From the IMG/VR virus record IMGVR_UViG_3300025435_001056, positions 62,001 through 126,000 of that record: a stretch of DNA of 64,000 nt; one strand, 5' to 3'. The notes under the pieces were generated by a model. The model saw nothing but the letters and a program-made list of their open reading frames with translations. It ran no database searches and was not told the origin of the DNA. This DNA comes from a virus. Position numbers and translations under genes: made by a program. Below, one piece after another: positions 59,251 through 64,000 of this stretch; the stretch's first letter is position 1; every line of letters begins with the position of its first letter.

Positions 59251-59469
59251 ATAGCAAAAGAAGAAGTAATCAAAATGGACGGGTTAATAGCCGAAGTGCT
59301 ACCCAATACCCAGTTCCGTGTGGAAATTGAAGGATTTGAACGAGCTATCTTGGCTACTTTAAGTGGACGCATGCGGCAAAACAATATCAAAGTGCTAGCC
59401 GGTGATACGGTAGAAATGGAATTTAGCCCTTACGACCTAACTCGCGGTCGTATTACCCGACGCCGATAA
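59251..59469 (+). CDS. infA: Translation initiation factor IF-1 with probable AUA start codon
   Basis: From ATA at 59251 the protein is 72 residues, the standard IF-1 length, and begins AKEEVIKMDGLIAEVLPNTQ after the initiator, as in bacterial IF-1 (MAKE...). The OB fold motifs FRVEIEG, HISGKMRKN-type (ATLSGRMRQNNIKVLAGD) and SPYDLTRGRITRR are all present. AAGGAG ends 8 nt before ATA. The first ATG (59275) would cut off 8 conserved residues and has no ribosome site. A sequencing or assembly error (ATG to ATA) is the alternative. IF-1 binds the ribosomal A site during initiation. Confidence 0.9.
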   Translation: MAKEEVIKMDGLIAEVLPNTQFRVEIEGFERAILATLSGRMRQNNIKVLAGDTVEMEFSPYDLTRGRITRRR

Positions 59470-59472
59470 ATA
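59467..59472 (+). promoter_or_regulatory. Late-type promoter (GATAAATA), leaderless geometry, for SOD
   Basis: TAAATA-N5-ATG puts +1 on the A of the SOD start at 59478. The hexamer overlaps the IF-1 stop codon. No Shine-Dalgarno. Confidence 0.55.
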
Positions 59473-59477
59473 TCTGT

Positions 59478-60020
59478 ATGCGTGAAATAATTGACCTAGT
59501 AGAAGCTTCTACCCGACCAGCCAAGCTGGAAACCACAACCTTGCCCTACACTCACAAGGCCTTGGAACCGGTTATGAGTGCAGATACCATTGAGTATCAT
59601 TACGAACATTTGGCCAAGGGCTATGCAAAGAAATACAATGCAGGCGAAGGCGACCCTGACTTTAATCGTGCTGGAAGTTTCCTGCACAACAAGTTCTTCC
59701 CACAGTTGCGTGAACCTCGCGGTGCCAATAGACCCAAGGGTGCAGTATTGGAACTGATTGAAACCAAGTTCAAAACCTACGAAGACTTTAAAGCAGCAGT
59801 TAAAGAAGTGGCCATGAAGATCCAAGGAAGTGGTTGGATATATCTATCAACCGGTGGCGAAATCAAAACCATTCGCAATCATGCTGTTCGTACCGATATC
59901 TGTGTCTTGATTGACTGGTGGGAGCACTCGTGGAGTTTGGATTATCAATGGGACAAAGAGAAGTATTTGGATAACATCTGGAAGATTATCAACTGGGATG
60001 TTTGCAACGAACGGTTGTAG
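59478..60020 (+). CDS. Fe/Mn superoxide dismutase with capsid-targeting-like N-terminus
   Basis: The 180 residues align to FeSOD/MnSOD: LPYTHKALEPVMSADTIEYH, with metal ligands His41, His70 (FLHNKFF), Asp146 and His150 (DWWEHSW), plus GSGWIYL and a C-terminal DNIWKIINWD. It converts superoxide to O2 and H2O2. The first 19 residues (REIIDLVEASTRP...) are extra compared with bacterial SOD and match the start of the 531-residue protein; L-V-E|A fits the T4 prohead-protease site. It may be packaged in the capsid. H2O2 made here could be handled by the phage AhpC/AhpD. Confidence 0.93.
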   Translation: MREIIDLVEASTRPAKLETTTLPYTHKALEPVMSADTIEYHYEHLAKGYAKKYNAGEGDPDFNRAGSFLHNKFFPQLREPRGANRPKGAVLELIETKFKTYEDFKAAVKEVAMKIQGSGWIYLSTGGEIKTIRNHAVRTDICVLIDWWEHSWSLDYQWDKEKYLDNIWKIINWDVCNERL

Positions 60021-60023
60021 TCA

Positions 60024-60043
60024 TAAATACTCGTGGGAACACG
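60024..60043 (+). promoter_or_regulatory. Late-type promoter (CATAAATA) with GNRA-loop hairpin before the HNH gene
   Basis: TAAATA 60024-60029. CGTG-GGAA-CACG (60032-60043) is a small hairpin with a GNRA tetraloop, 5 nt before the ATG at 60049. Confidence 0.45.
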
Positions 60044-60048
60044 CAACC

Positions 60049-60516
60049 ATGAGAACAACCAAAAAACACAGACGCATTTACGAAGATTATTATAATGTAA
60101 GATTGCCAAGCATTATTGAAATACATCATATTGATGGCAATCACGATAACAATGATATCACAAACTTAATGGCAGTTACTATCGAAGAGCACTTTGAAAT
60201 TCATAGACAACAGGGCGATTACGCTGCGGCATTTAGAATATCACAAAGAATGGAAGTTAGCAAAGAGGAAAAAAGTAGATTGGCATCCTTAGCCGCAACC
60301 AAAGCCAATGCAGAAGGAAAATGCGGGTTTAAATTGGGTCATGCTTCGATCGCTGGAAAGGTAGGCGGCAAAAAAGGTGGCGCCTATGCTAAGGAAAACC
60401 GTACAGGAATATTTGCATTAACACCCGAACAGAATAAACAACGACATTTCAATTCTGTAGTAACCAAAATGATTAAAGCCGGCAAAGCAAGTGCTTGGCC
60501 AAGAGAGGAAATATGA
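60049..60516 (+). CDS. HNH homing endonuclease
   Basis: [20 protein letters not shown] (about 24-43) carries the HNH core: His26, His27, Asn35 and Asn39, with His52 after EEHFE. The C-terminal half is Lys/Gly-rich ([17 protein letters not shown]), as in other phage HNH enzymes. The gene sits between SOD and ErpA and its stop overlaps the ErpA ATG, as if inserted into a co-transcribed unit. The frame is open upstream into the SOD gene; I use the first ATG. Confidence 0.85.
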   Translation: MRTTKKHRRIYEDYYNVRLPSIIEIHHIDGNHDNNDITNLMAVTIEEHFEIHRQQGDYAAAFRISQRMEVSKEEKSRLASLAATKANAEGKCGFKLGHASIAGKVGGKKGGAYAKENRTGIFALTPEQNKQRHFNSVVTKMIKAGKASAWPREEI

Positions 60517-60839
60517 TTACAATTACAGATTCAGCAGTATCAAAACTCCAAGATATTCTGATAGAGGAAGCCAACCCTAATCTTAAACTTCGTGTGTTTG
60601 TACAAGGTGGTGGATGCAGTGGTATGCAATATGGTTTTACTCTGGACGAAGAGCAGGCCGAAGATGACTGGGATCTGGATGTCAATGGTGTCCATGTGCT
60701 AGTTGACAGCATGAGTGGTGGGTATTTGCAAGGAGCCACCATAGACTATCGAGAAGATCAATACGGCAGCAGTTTCAGCATCAACAATCCCAACGCTCAA
60801 ACCACCTGCGGTTGCGGTAGTAGCTTTAGCCCTTACTAA
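60513..60839 (+). CDS. ErpA/IscA-type iron-sulfur carrier protein
   Basis: The 108-residue protein has the A-type carrier fold, with Cys35 in [11 protein letters not shown] and Cys99/Cys101 in [10 protein letters not shown]. These three bind a [2Fe-2S] or [4Fe-4S] cluster for delivery to apo-enzymes. ATGA overlap with the HNH gene. HesB-like carriers are known in aquatic T4-like phages. It may serve the radical-SAM enzyme or host proteins under oxidative stress. Confidence 0.94.
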   Translation: MITITDSAVSKLQDILIEEANPNLKLRVFVQGGGCSGMQYGFTLDEEQAEDDWDLDVNGVHVLVDSMSGGYLQGATIDYREDQYGSSFSINNPNAQTTCGCGSSFSPY

Positions 60840-60866
60840 CCAGAATACTCTAGCTTAACCCTATGC

Positions 60867-60872
60867 TAAATA
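60867..60872 (+). promoter_or_regulatory. Late-type promoter (GCTAAATA) flanked by an inverted repeat
   Basis: TAAATA 22 nt before the fibre ATG. CCCTAT (60860-60865) and ATAGGG flank it symmetrically. The ribosome site is weak (GGGG). Confidence 0.5.
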
Positions 60873-60893
60873 CAGTATAGGGGTCCTGAATCT

Positions 60894-62933
60894 ATGAGTC
60901 AAGTATACATCAATGTAGGAGCAACACCAAACGACGGTGATGGCGATCCCATCCGCACGGCGTTTATTAAAACTAACACCAATTTTAGCACACTTTTTAG
61001 CATACCGCAAGCCAGTCCTCCTCCAACATTGGTAGGCAGCCCCGGTGATTTTGCTGGCATGTATGCCTATAGCGGTTCTTATTTTTACTATTGTTTTGCT
61101 AACTATACCGGCAATACAACAATTTGGGCACAAATTACACAAGCTGGTAATGTTTCAGTTTCGGCCATTAACAATGGAACCAGCAATATATCAATTGCAG
61201 GAGTCAATGCCAATGCCACAGTCAATATTAATGGCACCAGCGATGTGGCAGTTTTTAGCAATGCCGGCATTTTTCTCAGTGGTGTAGTCAGTGCCACTGG
61301 TAATATACGCGGCGGCAACATTAATACAGCCGGAGTAGTCAGTGCCATTGGAAATATTTCTGGAAATTATATACTGGGAAATGGAAGTCAACTGACTGGA
61401 TTACCGGCCACTTATTCAAATGCCAATGTGGCTAATTATTTGCCAGTATATTCGGGCAACATATCAAGCAACAATTTATCAGCTACGGGCAATATTGTTG
61501 GCAATAATATTTTTTCCAGCAGTATCATCAGTGCCACAGGCAATATTGTTACTGCTGGATATTTTGTTGGAAACTTTGCCGGCAATATCACTGGAAATTT
61601 GGTGGTACCTGGTTCAAACACTGAAGTGTTGTTCAATACCAATGGAAACTCTGATGCGGTAGCTGGCATGACCTACAACAAAGGAACCAATACTTTTGCA
61701 GTATTGGGAACTGTTAGCTCACAAGGTAATATCATTGGCGGTAACATTGTCACTGTGGGACTAATCACTACCGCAGGAAATGTGTATGCTGCTAACATCA
61801 CAGGTGGTAATCTATTAACCGGTGGACTGATTAGTGCGGCTGGATCACTCAATACCAACACTAGTGTCATTGCTCAAGGTAACATACGTGGTGGAAATTT
61901 GATCAGCAACGGATTGATCACATCCACCGGTAATGTTACCGGTGGCAACTTGTTGACAGGCGGTCTGGTTTCAGCCACAGGCAACATAAGTGGTAACTAT
62001 ATTCGTGCTGGGCAAGATATCAATGCTGGCGGCAATGTCACGGCCGTCAATGTCAATGCCAATATAGCCAGTATCATTGGCAATGTCTACGGCGGCAATA
62101 TTTCAACTGTTGGTCTAATAAGTGCTGTAGGAAATGTCTCTGGCAATTATTTTATTGGCAATGGAAGACAGCTTACTGGATTGCCAACTTCATACAGCAA
62201 TACTGATGTGGCCTCCTTTTTATCTGCGTACGGTTCCAACACTGTCAGCACTACCGGCACTGTAACCGCAGGTAATATCACAGGTGGCAATGTGTTAACT
62301 GGTGGAGTTGTCTCTGCCATCGGCAATGTCATTGGCAACTACATACTTGGTAACGGAAGTCAACTAACCGGATTGCCAGCCAATTACGGAAATTCAAATG
62401 TGACCACTTTGTTGGCGGCATTTGGAAGTAATACTATATCGACCACAGGAAACATTACAGTTGGCAATATTCTTAATGCCAACGCAAATGCCCAAGGCAA
62501 TATTGGATCGCCTGGTGTATATTTCAACACAGTTTTTGCGCAGGCTACTTCGGCACAGTATGCTGACTTGGCTGAATGTTATCTAGCTGATGCCGACTAT
62601 ACCCCTGGAACTGTAGTTAGTTTTGGGGGTACTGCAGAAGTTACCACTAGTGATATAGATGCAGATCCTAAGATTGCTGGTGTAGTAAGTACTCATCCGG
62701 CTCACCTAATGAATTCTAAGTTATCTGGAGATCATGTGGTAGCTGTGGCTTTGGTAGGTCGTGTGCCATGTCACGTAATAGGACCTGTTACTGCAGGAGC
62801 CATGATGGTGTCGGCCGGTAATGGTCGTGCTAGAGCTGAAGTTGACCCAGCAATGGGCACAGTAATTGGCAAGGCTGTACGGGCATTTGATGGTGCAACA
62901 GGTACTATTGAAATAGTTGTTGGAAGAATTTAA
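60894..62933 (+). CDS. Tail-fibre/adhesin protein with C-terminal chaperone-like domain, 679 aa
   Basis: An N-terminal anchor (QVYINVGATPNDGDGDPIRT) is followed by about 20 degenerate shaft repeats of the type GNIxGGNIxTxGxxSAxGN and three [10 protein letters not shown](A/T) units, modules also found in the minus-strand fibres. The C-terminal 130 residues (YADLAECYLADADYTPGTVV ... GHVVAVALVGRV-type, AMMVSAGNGRARAE) resemble the peptidase-G2/intramolecular chaperone end of long T4-like fibres. It is probably trimeric and binds the host surface. Confidence 0.85.
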   Translation: MSQVYINVGATPNDGDGDPIRTAFIKTNTNFSTLFSIPQASPPPTLVGSPGDFAGMYAYSGSYFYYCFANYTGNTTIWAQITQAGNVSVSAINNGTSNISIAGVNANATVNINGTSDVAVFSNAGIFLSGVVSATGNIRGGNINTAGVVSAIGNISGNYILGNGSQLTGLPATYSNANVANYLPVYSGNISSNNLSATGNIVGNNIFSSSIISATGNIVTAGYFVGNFAGNITGNLVVPGSNTEVLFNTNGNSDAVAGMTYNKGTNTFAVLGTVSSQGNIIGGNIVTVGLITTAGNVYAANITGGNLLTGGLISAAGSLNTNTSVIAQGNIRGGNLISNGLITSTGNVTGGNLLTGGLVSATGNISGNYIRAGQDINAGGNVTAVNVNANIASIIGNVYGGNISTVGLISAVGNVSGNYFIGNGRQLTGLPTSYSNTDVASFLSAYGSNTVSTTGTVTAGNITGGNVLTGGVVSAIGNVIGNYILGNGSQLTGLPANYGNSNVTTLLAAFGSNTISTTGNITVGNILNANANAQGNIGSPGVYFNTVFAQATSAQYADLAECYLADADYTPGTVVSFGGTAEVTTSDIDADPKIAGVVSTHPAHLMNSKLSGDHVVAVALVGRVPCHVIGPVTAGAMMVSAGNGRARAEVDPAMGTVIGKAVRAFDGATGTIEIVVGRI

Positions 62934-62936
62934 ACA

Positions 62937-64000
62937 ATGTCTCGACCAGTTTGGATCACTCCTCCTGGCAGTTTAGGAACCATACCCGAGGGTGTTTTTT
63001 ATTCGGTTCCTTTGGCTGCCGCAGCTGACACCACGGTATACTATCAACTGATTGCTGGAAATTTGCCTGCAGGTATGTTCATTGACGAAACCGGTGTATT
63101 GTCTGGTAATCCTATGGCCAAGAGCACGGCTGCTGGTGTTCCGTTGCCGGTGGTTGCTGATACTACCAGCCGATTTGCTGTTAGAGCTTATACCAACACT
63201 CGACAATTAGCTGACCGTACTTTTACCATTACGGTTACAGGACAAAACACAGTAAACTGGGTTACACCGCCCGGCAATATTGGTAACTATTATGATGGCA
63301 ATCAAATCACCGCGTTGGCTGTTGATTATCAAGACACTGACATTTATGCCAAGCCCGTGGTAACTCTGATCAGTGGTGCTTTACCACCTGGACTTGCTAT
63401 ATCCTCTACAGGCGTGATTTCAGGCTATATAGAACCGGCCATACCGCCAGGGGCTACTCCAGGTTTTAGCTATGCCGGAACACAGGGCTATGATGTGTAT
63501 GCTTTTGATTTTACTACAAGCAGTGTCACTACCAATTATGAATTTACTTTAAAAGTTACCAACGGCCAGTCCACAGATACCCGTACTTTCAGTATCTTGG
63601 TGTATGCTCTGGAGACCATGACTGCAGACACTACAAAGATAACTGCCGACAACACATTTATCACAGCTGATGTATCACCACCAATTCCGCCTATTATTAC
63701 CACACCTATTGGCACAATTGGCTCTACACGCAGCGACAATTTCTTTGCATTTCAGTTTACAGGCATAGATTTCAACTACAATCAGTTTCAATTTGTAGCC
63801 AATACAACATTGCCACCGGGCTTGACTCTGGATCCAAATTCAGGATGGCTGTATGGTTATATACCAGCTGGCGGCATTGTCTCGACGGTGTACCCTTTTA
63901 GTCTGTATGCACAAGAAGTCAACAATAGATCAGTAGTTAGCCCTGTTTACAACTACAGCTTGACTATTACCAGCCCAGTTGGGTCAGATGTAACTTGGCT
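62937..64000 (+). CDS. Ig-like (He_PIG) structural protein, partial (3' end outside window)
   Basis: The frame is open from ATG 62937 to the window end (354 codons), 3 nt after the fibre stop. It starts SRPVWITPPGSLGTIPEG and carries repeated putative-Ig units: AGNLPAGMFIDETGVLSG, SGALPPGLAISSTGVISG and NTTLPPGLTLDPNSGWLYG, each about 90 to 100 residues apart. He_PIG domains occur in large adhesins and phage virion proteins. It is likely a long baseplate or fibre protein; total length is unknown. Confidence 0.85.
   Translation, partial: MSRPVWITPPGSLGTIPEGVFYSVPLAAAADTTVYYQLIAGNLPAGMFIDETGVLSGNPMAKSTAAGVPLPVVADTTSRFAVRAYTNTRQLADRTFTITVTGQNTVNWVTPPGNIGNYYDGNQITALAVDYQDTDIYAKPVVTLISGALPPGLAISSTGVISGYIEPAIPPGATPGFSYAGTQGYDVYAFDFTTSSVTTNYEFTLKVTNGQSTDTRTFSILVYALETMTADTTKITADNTFITADVSPPIPPIITTPIGTIGSTRSDNFFAFQFTGIDFNYNQFQFVANTTLPPGLTLDPNSGWLYGYIPAGGIVSTVYPFSLYAQEVNNRSVVSPVYNYSLTITSPVGSDVTW

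Noticed and set aside
59275-59469. IF-1 starting at the ATG of MDGLIAE
   Set aside because: It removes 8 conserved residues, has no Shine-Dalgarno and gives 64 instead of 72 residues.
1-64000. tRNA or tmRNA genes
   Set aside because: I found no cloverleaf with a convincing T-arm in the gaps by eye. A tRNAscan run would be decisive.
1-64000. TAAATA hexamers inside genes as further late promoters
   Set aside because: The hexamer is expected many times by chance in 64 kb; I only list those just upstream of a gene on the right strand.

Overview
The window reads as part of a large tailed-phage genome, most likely a T4-like myovirus infecting a Gram-negative (proteobacterial) freshwater host. Support: densely packed small genes with TAATG/ATGA overlaps; many genes of types I associate with T4-like aquatic phages (DUF2452, SWIM, YubB-like, ErpA-like, UvsE, radical SAM, giant tail fibres); TATAAATA-type late promoters; a second family of sigma70-like promoters; and homing endonucleases. 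The lipobox protein, the AhpD-type and desaturase enzymes and the phasin-like protein suggest a proteobacterial host. This assignment is from memory of families; no search was run.

Layout. 1-2260: proteostasis block (GroEL end, Hsp20, ClpS), a phosphoesterase and a hypothetical. 2267-5611: glycosyltransferase-like gene, then a dioxygenase-amidinotransferase-unknown operon. 5630-10385: SAM synthetase, UV endonuclease UvsE, small membrane and basic proteins, GNAT, fatty-acid desaturase, phasin-like protein. 10547-14236: two ClpP-family proteases around a 531-residue probable virion protein and a GIY-YIG endonuclease. 14254-18478: further 2OG-oxygenase-like proteins, a GT4 glycosyltransferase and small genes. 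18523-38507 (all minus strand): tail-fibre operon with three very large collagen-like (Gly-Ala-Thr) fibres, LamG lectins, pirin, two glycosyltransferases and a pyruvyl transferase. 38640-45706: early-type cluster of small conserved phage genes, a second GIY-YIG gene and a second phosphoesterase. 45799-48645: three-gene operon (ParB/DGQHT-like, unknown, ABC-ATPase fused to GNAT), the best candidate for an undescribed system. 48780-50037: AhpC-DUF2061-AhpD. 50070-57738: RimK-like ligase, a secreted-type TIM-barrel/DUF4214 protein under an early promoter, small genes, a lipoprotein and a radical-SAM/twitch enzyme. 58095-60839: SleB-type lysin, a leader-peptide-coupled gene, IF-1, superoxide dismutase, HNH endonuclease and ErpA. 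60894-64000: two more fibre/structural proteins, the last running off the window.

Three cross-cutting signals stand out. (1) Two promoter classes recur, and several genes without a Shine-Dalgarno begin almost exactly at the predicted +1 (TAAATA-N4 to N7-ATG, or TATAAT-N6-ATG), implying leaderless mRNAs. (2) The phage IF-1 gene appears to start at AUA: this gives exactly 72 residues, the usual IF-1 length, behind an ideally placed Shine-Dalgarno. (3) Superoxide dismutase and the 531-residue protein share an N-terminal motif resembling a T4 capsid-targeting peptide that ends in the (I/L)-X-E prohead-protease site, so SOD may be packaged in the virion. SOD, AhpC/AhpD, ErpA and pirin form an oxidative-stress theme; GroEL, Hsp20, ClpS and two ClpP form a proteostasis theme; glycosyltransferases inside the fibre operon suggest glycosylated Thr-rich collagen fibres.
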